From Martelella endophytica (GTDB lineage: Bacteria > Pseudomonadota > Alphaproteobacteria > Rhizobiales > Rhizobiaceae): a stretch of DNA of 64,000 bases. The translations under genes and the position numbers were made by a program. The notes under the pieces were generated by a model, which saw only the letters and a list, made by a program, of their open reading frames with translations, had not been told where the DNA came from and did not search any database. The stretch lies in contig NZ_CP010803.1 in the NCBI RefSeq assembly GCF_000960975.1, positions 3,396,273 through 3,460,272 on the forward strand. Direction: 5' to 3'. Positions 35,437-45,073 of this stretch are shown in pieces (the stretch's first letter is position 1; the number at the start of each line of letters is the position of its first letter).

Positions 35437-36336
35437 ATGAAGGATCTGAATGACATTCGCGTCTTCCTAAACGTTGCGGAACTGGGCAGCTTTGCCGCAG
35501 CCGCCCGCATCCTGTCGATGACCGCCCCCAGCGTGACACGCGCTGTCGGCGCGCTGGAGGAACGCCTCGGCGTACAACTTTTCGTGCGCACCACGCGGCA
35601 GGTTTCGTTGACGTCGGCAGGCGCTGTCTATGCCGCTCGGATGCGGCCGCTGCTGCAGGCATTCGACGACGCCGCCGAGGAGGTGCGAGAGCAGGAAGCC
35701 GCCGTGAGTGGGCACATACGGCTGAACGCGCCGCTGTCGCTCGGCCAGCAGGTTCTGCCGGATGTCGTGTCCGGCTTCCGAGCGGAAAACCCGGCGATCA
35801 GCCTGTCGGTGACGTTGACGGACAGCTTCGTCGACATTGTCACTGCACCCTATGATCTTGCGATCCGCATTTCCGGGCCACCTGATGACAAATCGACGAT
35901 CTGGCGCAAGCTTTGCCCGATCAGGCGGGTTCTGGTTGCCTCTCCCGGCTATCTTGCCGCCAATGGGACGCCGGAGGATCCGGACGCGCTTGAGGCAACG
36001 GCCTGCCTTGCCTTTGATGCGGGAGCGGCTTCCGAAAACTGGGAATTGACCAATGCCGGCCGGCGGCGACGCCTGCGGGCGGGATCGGTCATTGCCGGCA
36101 ACAATGGCGAGCTGTTGGCGCGGCTCGCTGAAAACGGGGAAGGGGTGGCGCTTCTGCCCTATTTCATTGTCGAGACGGCGCTTGAGGAAGGGCGGCTGGT
36201 TCAGGTTCTGGAGGCGTGGACGCCGAGCGAGCTCTGGCTGACGCTTTACTATCCGCCCTATGAACGCCTGCCGATGCGCATTGCCCGCTTCTCCGATTTC
36301 TTCGAAGCCTATGTGACGCGTGTCAGATTGCTCTAG
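35437..36336 (+). CDS. LysR-family regulator (quinone set)
   Basis: A 299-residue LysR protein. The N-terminal winged HTH has FAAAARILSMTAPSVTRAVGALEERLGVQLF, and a substrate-binding domain follows (about 90-290). It is divergent from the MhqO-hydrolase-pirin genes and is the probable regulator of them. The inducer is likely a quinone or related aromatic, inferred from the neighbours. Confidence 0.9.
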   Translation: MKDLNDIRVFLNVAELGSFAAAARILSMTAPSVTRAVGALEERLGVQLFVRTTRQVSLTSAGAVYAARMRPLLQAFDDAAEEVREQEAAVSGHIRLNAPLSLGQQVLPDVVSGFRAENPAISLSVTLTDSFVDIVTAPYDLAIRISGPPDDKSTIWRKLCPIRRVLVASPGYLAANGTPEDPDALEATACLAFDAGAASENWELTNAGRRRRLRAGSVIAGNNGELLARLAENGEGVALLPYFIVETALEEGRLVQVLEAWTPSELWLTLYYPPYERLPMRIARFSDFFEAYVTRVRLL

Positions 36337-36433
36337 GCAGACGGACAGGGGCTCAGTCGACTATGCGTCATCCACCCAAGCCGGCTGCTCAGCCCAGTCT
36401 TTTCGACAGGCCGGCGAAGGTGACATTCGACGC

Positions 36434-37537
36434 CTAACCGATAGCGCTTGAGCTTTCCAGGCGCCTTTGCCGTGGCACTGCCAGCCCGTCCGCATCGAAG
36501 AGATGCATCGCTTCCGGGCTGAACGTGAGCGCCGCGACATCGCCGACGCTGTATCTTCTGTGATTCGGCGCCTTTGCAATGATGATATCGCCGTCGGGGC
36601 GGCGAACATGAAGAAGGGTTGTTTCGCCGATATATTCCACGAGGTCGATCTCGCCAGAGATCTGGTGAGCCTCCTCGCCAGTTGCAAGCCGCATATCCTC
36701 CGGCCGGACGCCGATCGTGCCGGTACCCGCCGGCAGGCGGGCCTGACCCGTGACAACTTCGAGGCCGTCGCCGAGCACTGCGCGGCCATCCTCCAGGAAC
36801 TCCCCCTTCAGGAAATTCATCTTCGGCGAACCAATGAAGCTTGCGACAAACAGGTTGCGCGGTTGCTCATAGAGCTCCTCGGGTGTGCCGATCTGCTCGA
36901 CCCGTCCCTTGTTCAGCACGGTAATTCGGTCGGCGAGCGTCATGGCCTCGATCTGGTCATGGGTGACGTAGACCATGGTCGTCTCCGGTAGGGCAACCTT
37001 CAGCTTGGCGATCTCGGCGCGGGTTGAGACCCGGAGCGCGGCGTCGAGGTTCGACAGTGGTTCGTCGAACAGAAAGATATCGGCATCGCGGGTGATGGCC
37101 CTTCCGATCGCGACGCGCTGGCGCTGGCCGCCAGAGAGCTGGCGCGGCCGGCGTTTCAGGTAGTCGGTGAGCTGCAGCATATCGGCGGCCTTGCGGATGC
37201 GTTCCTCGCGCTCCTTTTTCGGGACGCCGGCGATCTTGAGGCTGAACGCCATGTTGTCGGCGACTGTCATGTGCGGATAAAGCGCGTAGGACTGGAACAC
37301 CATGGCCACACCCCGGCGCGACGCACGCACCTCGTTGACCACCTTGCCCTCGATCTCGATGGTGCCGTCGGTGATATCCTCAAGGCCGGCGATCATCCGG
37401 AGCAGCGTCGACTTCCCGCAGCCGGACGGGCCAACGAAGACCATGAGTTCGCCACGGGCGATTTCCATGGCGATGTCGTGCATCACCTCCAGCGCACCGT
37501 AGGATTTGCAGACATTCTTGAGTGTGATGGCTGACAT
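36434..37537 (-). CDS. Sugar ABC transporter ATPase, MalK/UgpC type
   Basis: A 367-residue ATPase with Walker A GPSGCGKST, signature LSGGQRQR, Walker B IFLFDEPLSNLDA and a C-terminal TOBE/MalK regulatory domain (about 240-350). It is the last gene of a leftward operon (binding protein, two permeases, sulfatase, ATPase). It drives the MalFG-type permeases. Confidence 0.93.
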   Translation of the reverse strand: MSAITLKNVCKSYGALEVMHDIAMEIARGELMVFVGPSGCGKSTLLRMIAGLEDITDGTIEIEGKVVNEVRASRRGVAMVFQSYALYPHMTVADNMAFSLKIAGVPKKEREERIRKAADMLQLTDYLKRRPRQLSGGQRQRVAIGRAITRDADIFLFDEPLSNLDAALRVSTRAEIAKLKVALPETTMVYVTHDQIEAMTLADRITVLNKGRVEQIGTPEELYEQPRNLFVASFIGSPKMNFLKGEFLEDGRAVLGDGLEVVTGQARLPAGTGTIGVRPEDMRLATGEEAHQISGEIDLVEYIGETTLLHVRRPDGDIIIAKAPNHRRYSVGDVAALTFSPEAMHLFDADGLAVPRQRRLESSSAIG

Positions 37538-37547
37538 GGAGCTCTCC

Positions 37548-39035
37548 TTACCAGTCGGCGCGGCGGCGCGGGCGCGGATCGATCGTGCCGGCCATGCGGT
37601 TGCTGAGGCGAACGAGCATGGCTGTCTTCAGGGCGGCAGCCTCCGGTGCGTCCCAGAGATTGCGATGCTCACCCGGGTCGGCGTCAAGATCGTAGAGCTC
37701 GCCGCCGCCATGGCCGTGATCGACCACGATCTTGGCGTTCTGGCTGCGCACCATGGTCGCCCACGCGCCGCCATCCCGGTCGTGCCAGGGCATGGCATTG
37801 TAGTATTCGCAGTAGATGTCCTGGCGCGGCGTGATGGCGTCCGTTCCGGAGAGCAATGGCCAGAGCGATCGCCCCTGAATGCCGTATTCGATCTCGATGC
37901 CGGCCGCATCGAGCAGCGTTGGGACGAGATCGGTAAGCTCGACGAGTTCGCTGACCGTCTGCGCCGCGATCTGGCCGGGCCAGTTGAAGGCAAGCGGAAC
38001 GTGAACGCTGGGCTCGTAGAAGAACGGGCCCTTCAGGTAGATGCCATGGTCGCCGAGAAGTTCGCCATGGTCGGACATGAACACGACCAGCGTGTCCTGG
38101 CGCTGCCCCGTCGCATCGAGTGCGGCGACCATCCGTCCGACCTGATCCGAAATCAGGTCGCACATGGCGAAATAGGCCGCGCGGACATAGCGGTGGTCGC
38201 GTTCGCTCATGCCGTCATAGGCAAAGCCCGCGCCGCCGCCATAGGCGCCATTGTGGTCAACCTTCTGGGCGCGTGGCTTGTCGTCGAGTTCGCCGGGCGC
38301 GTAGTCGGGGAGGGGGATGTCATCGAGGCGATCGAGGTAGCGGTCGAGATATTCGGCAGGCGGATCGAAAGGATGATGCGGATCGAAGATGTTCACCTGA
38401 AACATCCACGGCGCCTTCGAGCCCTGATGGGCCTCGATGAAGCTGATAGCGCGCTCCGCGCAAAAAGTCGTCTGGTGAAATCTTGCCTCCGGCCCGATCT
38501 GGATGTGAGCGCAATCGGGGTGCGGGACGGTGTCATAGTGTCCATCCCGTTCGGCGAGCCACAGATTGTAGTCATTCAGCGGCCAGTTTGGTGCATGGTT
38601 CCTGACCGTGCCCGCGGCTTGGTCGGCGCAGGAGGAGGCCGGCTGATGAGACCAGTTGAACACTCTGAACCCATCATCGATCCGGCGCTCCTGAATGGGT
38701 TCCGCCGAGGGATTACATGCCGAAAGATGCAGCTTGCCGGACAACCCGCAGGTATAACCGTGATCCGCGAGGATGCGGCTCAGCAGTCGCTCGCGGTCGT
38801 CGATGTCCTGGCCGTTCTGATAGGCCCCGGTGATGCTTGGATAGCGACCGGTCATGAAGCCCGACCGGCTCGGGGTGCAGACGGGGCTCTGGCAATAGGC
38901 CTGTTCGACTACGGCGCCGGTGTCGTATAGCGCATCGATATCGGGCGTGTTGACGAAGGGATTGCCGGTTGCCCCCAGCGTGTCCCAACGCTGCTGGTCG
39001 GTACAAATGATGAGAATATTGGGACGGTCGGTCAT
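37548..39035 (-). CDS. Type I sulfatase (CxPxR motif)
   Basis: A 495-residue sulfatase. NILIICTDQQRWDTLG gives the N-terminal metal site; C53-T-P-S-R57 is the motif whose Cys is converted to formylglycine; FMSDHGELLGDHG is the second metal segment. No signal peptide is seen, so it is likely cytoplasmic and acts after import. It is embedded in a sugar ABC transporter operon between permease and ATPase genes, overlapping the permease start (ATGA), so its substrate is probably a sulfated sugar. Choline sulfatase relatives are an alternative. Confidence 0.9.
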   Translation of the reverse strand: MTDRPNILIICTDQQRWDTLGATGNPFVNTPDIDALYDTGAVVEQAYCQSPVCTPSRSGFMTGRYPSITGAYQNGQDIDDRERLLSRILADHGYTCGLSGKLHLSACNPSAEPIQERRIDDGFRVFNWSHQPASSCADQAAGTVRNHAPNWPLNDYNLWLAERDGHYDTVPHPDCAHIQIGPEARFHQTTFCAERAISFIEAHQGSKAPWMFQVNIFDPHHPFDPPAEYLDRYLDRLDDIPLPDYAPGELDDKPRAQKVDHNGAYGGGAGFAYDGMSERDHRYVRAAYFAMCDLISDQVGRMVAALDATGQRQDTLVVFMSDHGELLGDHGIYLKGPFFYEPSVHVPLAFNWPGQIAAQTVSELVELTDLVPTLLDAAGIEIEYGIQGRSLWPLLSGTDAITPRQDIYCEYYNAMPWHDRDGGAWATMVRSQNAKIVVDHGHGGGELYDLDADPGEHRNLWDAPEAAALKTAMLVRLSNRMAGTIDPRPRRRADW

Positions 39036-39868
39036 TGCTTGACGGCTCCTGCGATGCCTTCAACGAAGTAACGTTGCATGATGAAAAAGAAGATCACCAC
39101 CGGCAGCAGTGAAATGGTCGCCGCCGCCGCCATACCGGGCCAGTCGGTTTCGTTGGAACCGACGAAAGCCAGCATGCCGACCGGCAGCGTGCGCATGGAG
39201 GGCGTGCCGAAGGTGAAGACGAGAGGTATGAGGAATGTGTTCCAGGCGTAGAGGAAGGTGAGCACGCTGACGGTCGCCGTAACCGGCCCGGCCAGAGGAA
39301 GCATCACGGAAAAGAAGGTCCGGAAGAAGCCGGCACCATCGAGCTCGGCGCTCTCCTCAAGCTCCTTCGGAATACCCGCGAAATAGCCCGCATAGAGAAG
39401 GATGGCGGCGGCCTGGCCGGAACCCGCGAGCGCGAGGATGATGCCCCAGCGGCTGGAAATGAGGCCGAGGTTGCTGGCGATATCGACGATCGGGATGACC
39501 GTGACGCCTGCAGGCACCACCATGGTCGCGACAAGAACGCCGATGACGATGCGTTTTCCTGGAAAGGCATAACGTCCGAGAACATATCCGGTCAGGGCCG
39601 TGTGGAAGATCACGACGACGAGCGTGCCAAGCGTGATCAGCACCGTGTTCATCATGTAATGGCTGAAGCCCCCCTGTATCCAGGCGCGGGCATAATTTCC
39701 CCAGAGGAACGTGTCGGGAACGAGGTCGAGGCCCTTGGAGAAAATCTCCATCTGGCCTTTCAGCGATGCCGAAACCAGCCATGCGAACGGGTAGCACCAT
39801 ACGATCACCAGCACGAACAGCGCGACAAAGCGGATGATTGACCAAGGATTCTTGAACATGCGGCTCAT
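39032..39868 (-). CDS. Sugar ABC transporter permease, MalG type
   Basis: A 278-residue permease with about six hydrophobic segments; the EAA loop reads KELEESAELDGAGFFRTFFSVMLPL. It pairs with the MalF-type permease encoded just upstream (ATGA overlap) and uses the ATPase at the end of the operon. Confidence 0.92.
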   Translation of the reverse strand: MSRMFKNPWSIIRFVALFVLVIVWCYPFAWLVSASLKGQMEIFSKGLDLVPDTFLWGNYARAWIQGGFSHYMMNTVLITLGTLVVVIFHTALTGYVLGRYAFPGKRIVIGVLVATMVVPAGVTVIPIVDIASNLGLISSRWGIILALAGSGQAAAILLYAGYFAGIPKELEESAELDGAGFFRTFFSVMLPLAGPVTATVSVLTFLYAWNTFLIPLVFTFGTPSMRTLPVGMLAFVGSNETDWPGMAAAATISLLPVVIFFFIMQRYFVEGIAGAVKQ

Positions 39869-40779
39869 GATGCCGGCCTCCGGTCTGCGAGATGACGGAC
39901 GACGAGAAGCTGGAGCACGGCGGCGATGGCAACGGCGACACCGAAGAAGATTGCCGCCGCCGAAGCATAGCCGAGGCGTGGCATCGAGGACGTGAAGGCA
40001 TTGCGGTACACGAAGATGTCGATGACCTCGGTTCCGTAGAACGGTCCGCCATTGGTCAGCGTCAGCATCAGGTCGAAGACATTGGTGGCGTCGATGACTG
40101 TTATCAGGGTGATGATGATGGTGAAGGGCGTCAGCATCGGCAACGTTATGCTGACGAACTTCCTGAGTGCGCCGGCGCCATCGATTTCCGCGGCCTCGTA
40201 GAGATCATTCGGAATGGTCTGTAGCGCGGCCAGCCAATAGATCACCGTAATGCCGAGCCATTTCCAGACCCAGACGCCGATTGCGCTCGAGAGGGCAAGT
40301 TTGGCATTGCCGAGGAAATTGATCGGGTTGGAGATCGCACCGGTATCGAGCAGGAAGGTGTTGATCGGCCCACCCGTCGGATCGAGAATATAGCGCATCA
40401 CGACGCCGACGATGGCCGCCGTTGTCACCACCGGAAGGAAAATGCCGGTGCGGAACACCCGTACAAACGGAAAGCGTCCGTTGAGAATGACGGCCAGAAG
40501 CAGGCCAAGGCCCACGCGCAAGGGCACTGCGACCACAAGGAAAATCAGCGTGTTCGAGAAAGCGTTCCAGAACAGTCGGTCGCCCCAGAGTTCACGGAAA
40601 TTGGCGAAGCCGATGAAACGGCCCGCCGCCGAAAAACCGTTCCAGTCCAGCATTGCGTACCAAAGCGAGGCGAGGACCGGATAGACGGTGAACATGCCGA
40701 GCAGGATCGTCGTCGGCGCTAGAAACGCGTAGATGGCGCGGTGCGCCCATATCCGATGTGCGAGCGAGCGGGAAGCCAT
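39865..40779 (-). CDS. Sugar ABC transporter permease, MalF type
   Basis: A 304-residue permease with about six hydrophobic segments and EAA loop NDLYEAAEIDGAGALRKFVSI. It forms a heterodimer with the MalG-type permease. It lies 70 bases after the binding-protein gene. Confidence 0.92.
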   Translation of the reverse strand: MASRSLAHRIWAHRAIYAFLAPTTILLGMFTVYPVLASLWYAMLDWNGFSAAGRFIGFANFRELWGDRLFWNAFSNTLIFLVVAVPLRVGLGLLLAVILNGRFPFVRVFRTGIFLPVVTTAAIVGVVMRYILDPTGGPINTFLLDTGAISNPINFLGNAKLALSSAIGVWVWKWLGITVIYWLAALQTIPNDLYEAAEIDGAGALRKFVSITLPMLTPFTIIITLITVIDATNVFDLMLTLTNGGPFYGTEVIDIFVYRNAFTSSMPRLGYASAAAIFFGVAVAIAAVLQLLVVRHLADRRPAS

Positions 40780-40849
40780 AGGGATTCCAGTGCGGATGGG
40801 CCGCCGTCAAAGGCGGCCCGGGTTGAATGTGAAGGGATGAAACCGGCCG

Positions 40850-42268
40850 TCAGCCAGTGTAGTTTTCGCCGCGGACCCAGTTCGGGAATACCCAGTCATC
40901 CGCAGAAACGTCGAAGCCGTCAGCCTTGGCTGCGCTGATGGCACGTTCGCGCTCGGCGGTCATGGCATCGTTATATTGCTGGAGATACGGCTTGACGTCC
41001 GAAAACGCGCCGGCAAATGCGCCCTGGATAATCTCGCCCAGGCCGGGCTCGATGGTGCGCATGCGGGAGAATACCTGTGCGGTGCTGGGATTGGCGACGA
41101 GTGGGTCGGGCAGGCGCACCATTGTGGTCGAGAAGTTGTTCACCACGGTCTTGTAGGTCGGGTGGACATTGGCGCGCTCGACCGCGGAAAGATCGAGTGG
41201 CGGCTGATCCATGCCCTCGGCGATCGCGACATAGTAATCGTCGGTGGTCAGGTTCTGCAGCAATTCGACCACGAGCTCCGGATGTTCGGACTGGCCGGAC
41301 ATGTAGAAACTGCCTGGTTGCACGCCACGGCCGATAATGGGCGGCACGCCGCCCGGTGTCGGCACATTCGAGACGCCAGAGGAATCGAGCACCTCGGGCG
41401 CGCTGCTGGCAAGGACGCCGCTGTTCCATGGGCCATCGAAGAAGAACAGCGCTTCGCCGGCCGCCCAGCGCGAACGGCCCTGACGGGCGTCGAGCGAGGA
41501 TGAGGCAGGGTGCAGCGAGCCGTCCTTCTGGAACGACATGAGAAAGGCGATGGTTTCAACGAATGGCTCCGATGCGTAGGCATACTCGCCCGTCTTCGGG
41601 TCAAAGATGCCCGGCGCGCCGGCGGCCATCGCCATGTCGATAACCATGTCGGCCATTCGGGTCGTGAATTGCAGCGGCAGCAGAAGGCCGTATTTCCCGC
41701 CGGTCGTTGCCTTGGCGGCAATCGCGCGCATGTCCTCCCAGCTGGCGACACCGGCCTCGACGTCGCCGCCGGCGGCCGACATGGCCTCTGCGTGATACCA
41801 GAGATTGTCGTTGTGCCAGAGGTTTGAGAAGATCGGCAGGCTGCATTGCTTGCCGTCGAAAACGGTTTGCCCCTCGACCAAGGTGTCCTTCTGGAACGGC
41901 TTGTCGAAAACCAGCCCGTCCATGGGCGCAAACCAACCGGCTTCATAGAGCGCAGCCAGCTGGGCCGGGTCTCCACCCATGTCATAGACGTCCGGCAGTT
42001 CACCGCTGCGGAAGGCGAGCTGAAGCGATTGCATCGCGCTCGCCGGATTGGTGTGGGTGTAGACCACCCGCGCCTTGCCTTCGGCTGCGAAGGCATCCCA
42101 GATTTCCTGGTGGACGTCGGTCAGCGTGCCGAACACATCCCACCAGTCGAGCACCGGAAGGTCATCGGCGAAGGCACGCAACGGCAGGGCTGTCGCCGCC
42201 GCCGCGGCTGTCCCGGCGATAAGCAATTGTCTGCGGCTGATGCCGCCTGGGTGAATGGAAAATGTCAT
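40850..42268 (-). CDS. Sugar ABC transporter substrate-binding protein
   Basis: A 472-residue extracellular solute-binding protein (family 1 type). The signal is twin-arginine (SRRQLLIAGTAAAAATALPL), with cleavage near ALRAFA-D by eye. Many aromatic residues in the mature protein fit carbohydrate binding. It is first in the leftward operon, divergent from a LacI regulator, and close to two sulfatases, so a sulfated sugar or sugar ester is the likely ligand. Confidence 0.9.
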   Translation of the reverse strand: MTFSIHPGGISRRQLLIAGTAAAAATALPLRAFADDLPVLDWWDVFGTLTDVHQEIWDAFAAEGKARVVYTHTNPASAMQSLQLAFRSGELPDVYDMGGDPAQLAALYEAGWFAPMDGLVFDKPFQKDTLVEGQTVFDGKQCSLPIFSNLWHNDNLWYHAEAMSAAGGDVEAGVASWEDMRAIAAKATTGGKYGLLLPLQFTTRMADMVIDMAMAAGAPGIFDPKTGEYAYASEPFVETIAFLMSFQKDGSLHPASSSLDARQGRSRWAAGEALFFFDGPWNSGVLASSAPEVLDSSGVSNVPTPGGVPPIIGRGVQPGSFYMSGQSEHPELVVELLQNLTTDDYYVAIAEGMDQPPLDLSAVERANVHPTYKTVVNNFSTTMVRLPDPLVANPSTAQVFSRMRTIEPGLGEIIQGAFAGAFSDVKPYLQQYNDAMTAERERAISAAKADGFDVSADDWVFPNWVRGENYTG

Positions 42269-42296
42269 CTGAGCTCCTCCTCGGCGGCGAGTATAG

Positions 42297-42336
42297 GTTA
42301 TTTATAACTTCGGTCAACGATGAATTATAAATAACC
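42297..42336. promoter_or_regulatory. Perfect 12-bp inverted repeat, LacI-type operator candidate
   Basis: GGTTATTTATAA and TTATAAATAACC are perfect inverted arms with a 16-base spacer, in the gap between the divergent binding-protein and LacI genes. It is AT-rich against GC-rich surroundings and is the best candidate for LacI control of both directions. Confidence 0.6.
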
Positions 42337-42404
42337 AGATCGCGTTGACCGTGAGCTCTGCAACGGCTATGCCGTAGGGCAAAGCGACGAAACCGGAAGA
42401 GACG

Positions 42405-43451
42405 ATGCTGGACGAGCAGAAGAAGAACGGGCCGCGCAAGAAGCGACAGAGGCGGCCGACCATGGGGGATGTCGCGCAGCTTGCCGGTGTCAGCCAGGCG
42501 ACCGTGTCGCTCGTCCTCAACGACGTCGGCGGTTCGCGTGTTCAGGCCAGCACGGTGGAAGCCGTGCGCAAGGCCGCCCGCGATGTCGGCTATTCGCTGA
42601 CCCGACGCTCGCGTGTCGGCCGCGGCACCACCCAGACGATCGGCTATGTGATCGAGGACACGTTCACCAACCCGATGGTCAACATCGCCATCGAGGCCGC
42701 GCGTCAGGCCGCATGGGAAGCAGATGCCGTGCTGTTCGTTCTGCCGACACTCGGCGACTCGCAACTTCGCTCGGCTGCCCTCGACGTCCTGCTCGAGCAG
42801 CGGCTGGTTGGCGTTATCCTGTCGTCCTTCTTCACCAACCGCATTCGTCCGCCTTCGGCATTGCGCAATATCGCCTCTGTGCTCGTCAATTGTTATGACG
42901 AAAGGGGCCAGCTCCCGGCGCTGCTTCCCGCCCATGCAGATGGCGCGCGGCGCGGTGTCGCCCATCTTGTCTCCCGCGGACACCGTCGCATAGCCATGAT
43001 CAACGGCGATCGCGCGCTGGATGCCTTTCGCGACCGCGTGGCGGGCTATAAGGGCGCGTTGAAAAGCGCCGGCCTGAGTTTTGACAATGGTCTCTTCATT
43101 CAGGATTGCTCCGATGTCACCGGCGGCCGAGAGGCGACCGCGCGACTGATGGATTTGCCGGACCCGCCGAGCGCGATTTTCTGCGCCACCGACACGATCG
43201 CGATCGGAGCCTATGAGGAGCTTCAGCGTCGGGGCATCGTCGTCGGGCGCGATGTCGCGATCCTTGGCTTCGACAATGACCCCAAGGCGCGCTGGCTCGA
43301 TCCCGGCCTCTCGACCGTCGAGGTGCCGCACGCCGAAATGGGGCGACGGGCCGTGCAGCATCTGCTGGCCGTCCGCGATCATGAGGAGGAGATCTGCGTT
43401 TCGGGAAATCTGCGGGTTGCGACACCGCTGATCCTCAGGGGATCGACATGA
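42405..43451 (+). CDS. LacI-family transcriptional regulator
   Basis: A 348-residue LacI/GalR repressor. A Lys/Arg-rich lead is followed by the HTH and hinge (TMGDVAQLAGVSQATVSLVLN), then a periplasmic-binding-like sugar domain with CATDTIAIGAYEELQRRGI and LGFDNDPKARW. It lies between a divergent sugar transporter and a downstream sulfatase gene, and so probably controls both in response to the imported sugar. Confidence 0.93.
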   Translation: MLDEQKKNGPRKKRQRRPTMGDVAQLAGVSQATVSLVLNDVGGSRVQASTVEAVRKAARDVGYSLTRRSRVGRGTTQTIGYVIEDTFTNPMVNIAIEAARQAAWEADAVLFVLPTLGDSQLRSAALDVLLEQRLVGVILSSFFTNRIRPPSALRNIASVLVNCYDERGQLPALLPAHADGARRGVAHLVSRGHRRIAMINGDRALDAFRDRVAGYKGALKSAGLSFDNGLFIQDCSDVTGGREATARLMDLPDPPSAIFCATDTIAIGAYEELQRRGIVVGRDVAILGFDNDPKARWLDPGLSTVEVPHAEMGRRAVQHLLAVRDHEEEICVSGNLRVATPLILRGST

Positions 43452-43469
43452 AACGGGAGGAAAACAGTC

Positions 43470-44912
43470 ATGGGCAATCGCCCGAACCTTATCTACGTCT
43501 TTGCCGATCAGCTCCGTTATGATGCCCTCGGCTGCACTGGTTTCGATCGCGCCGCCACCCCCAATATCGATCGGTTTCGGCAACAGGCCGTTTCGCTTTC
43601 CAACGCCGTTTCCAACACGCCCGTCTGCACCGCCTACCGTGCCTCGCTGATGACCGGCAAGCATCAGACCTCGACAGGGATGGTGATCAACGAGCTCCGC
43701 ATCCATCCGGGTCAGCGCTGCCTTGGCCACGTGCTGACGGATGCGGGTTATGAGACGGCCTATATTGGCAAGTGGCATCTCTTCGCCAACGCTTTCGGCA
43801 ATCATACCGATCCGCGGAACTCCTTCGTCCCCTGCGGACCGCATCGGCTGGGCTTTGACGGTGAGTGGGCAGCCTATAATTTCCACCACGAGAACTATTC
43901 CCCGGCCGCCTACTATCATACGGAATCGCCCGAGAAGATTTTCTACGGAGACGGCGTCTACGAGCCGACTGCGCAGACCGACCTCGCGATCGATTTTCTG
44001 CGGCGCAAGGCAGACGCCCCTTTTGCAATAGTGCTTTCCTGGGGGCCGCCGCATCTTCCGTGGCGACCGGACAACGTGCCGGAGCAATTCTATCGGCTCT
44101 TCCGTGATGCGGAATTTGCCCACCCGCCCAATTACCGTGATCGCGACGATGGTCACGCCGACGACTGGCAACGTTTTCGCTCGAGCGAAGAACGTGCCGC
44201 GCTCACGGCCTGGCAGCGCGGCTATCACGCGCAGGTCGCTTCGCTGGATGTCGAGTTCGGCCGTCTCATGGCTGCACTGCAGGCCAGCGGCGCGGCAGAC
44301 AACACCATCGTGGTGTTCACCTCCGACCATGGCGAGATGTTCGGGGCGCAGGGCCGGCACGCGAAGCTCACCTTCTACGAGGAGGCTGCACGGGTTCCCT
44401 TCTTCCTGCGCTGGCCCGCCGGCCTCGACGCGGGAACCGATGTCGATGTGCCATTCGGCGCGGTCGATATCCTGCCAACGCTTTGCGGGCTGATGGGGCT
44501 TGATGCGCCCGAAAGCGCGGATGGTCTTGATCTGGCCGCAGCGCTTCGTGGCCAAGCCGGCGCCGAACCGGAGGCAAGCCTGTTGATGTGCTGCGGCGCG
44601 ACAGCCGCCTGGGGCGACGGATACGAATGGCGCGCCGCGCGCAGCCGGCGCTACACTTATGCCATCTACCGGTCAGACGGCAGCGAGCACTTTTACGATC
44701 GGGGTACCGATCCGTTCCAGACTGTCAACCTCGCCGACGATCCCGCGCATTCCGACGAAAAGCAACGGCTTCGCGCATGGATGCTCGCCGAGATGCTTCG
44801 GATCGGCGATGACTTCCGGCCCAACAGTTGGTATGAAGCCAACTGGACCGACGGGAACCGCAACGTGATCCGCTCCGCGATCGCCGAATTTGGCATGCCG
44901 GTACCACCATGA
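43470..44912 (+). CDS. Type I sulfatase (CxAxR motif)
   Basis: A 480-residue sulfatase. NLIYVFADQLRYDALG gives the first metal site, C53-T-A-Y-R57 the formylglycine motif in its CxAxR form, and FTSDHGEMFGAQGRHAK the later metal segment. It lacks a signal peptide. It starts 18 bases after the LacI stop, so the two are co-transcribed. It differs enough from the sulfatase at 37548 to suggest a distinct sulfate position or substrate. Confidence 0.9.
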   Translation: MGNRPNLIYVFADQLRYDALGCTGFDRAATPNIDRFRQQAVSLSNAVSNTPVCTAYRASLMTGKHQTSTGMVINELRIHPGQRCLGHVLTDAGYETAYIGKWHLFANAFGNHTDPRNSFVPCGPHRLGFDGEWAAYNFHHENYSPAAYYHTESPEKIFYGDGVYEPTAQTDLAIDFLRRKADAPFAIVLSWGPPHLPWRPDNVPEQFYRLFRDAEFAHPPNYRDRDDGHADDWQRFRSSEERAALTAWQRGYHAQVASLDVEFGRLMAALQASGAADNTIVVFTSDHGEMFGAQGRHAKLTFYEEAARVPFFLRWPAGLDAGTDVDVPFGAVDILPTLCGLMGLDAPESADGLDLAAALRGQAGAEPEASLLMCCGATAAWGDGYEWRAARSRRYTYAIYRSDGSEHFYDRGTDPFQTVNLADDPAHSDEKQRLRAWMLAEMLRIGDDFRPNSWYEANWTDGNRNVIRSAIAEFGMPVPP

Positions 44913-45073
44913 TGTGTTACGGTGAGTGCTTGCGGCGGAACAGCGATTTTACGAGCACCGTCGAAATCGCAACTCCGGCCATGTTTGCTGCGCCAATGCG
45001 CTCCGATTGTCCGGATGGCTTCGCCCAGGCGCCCGCTTTCTATGATCTGTGCCGCAGCTTGCCGCAGAGGTTA

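Noticed and set aside
42162..44555. A 797-codon minus-strand open frame across the LacI and sulfatase genes
   Set aside because: It is opposite two well-conserved genes, has no recognisable domain and is Arg/His-rich, as expected of the antisense frame of GC-rich DNA.
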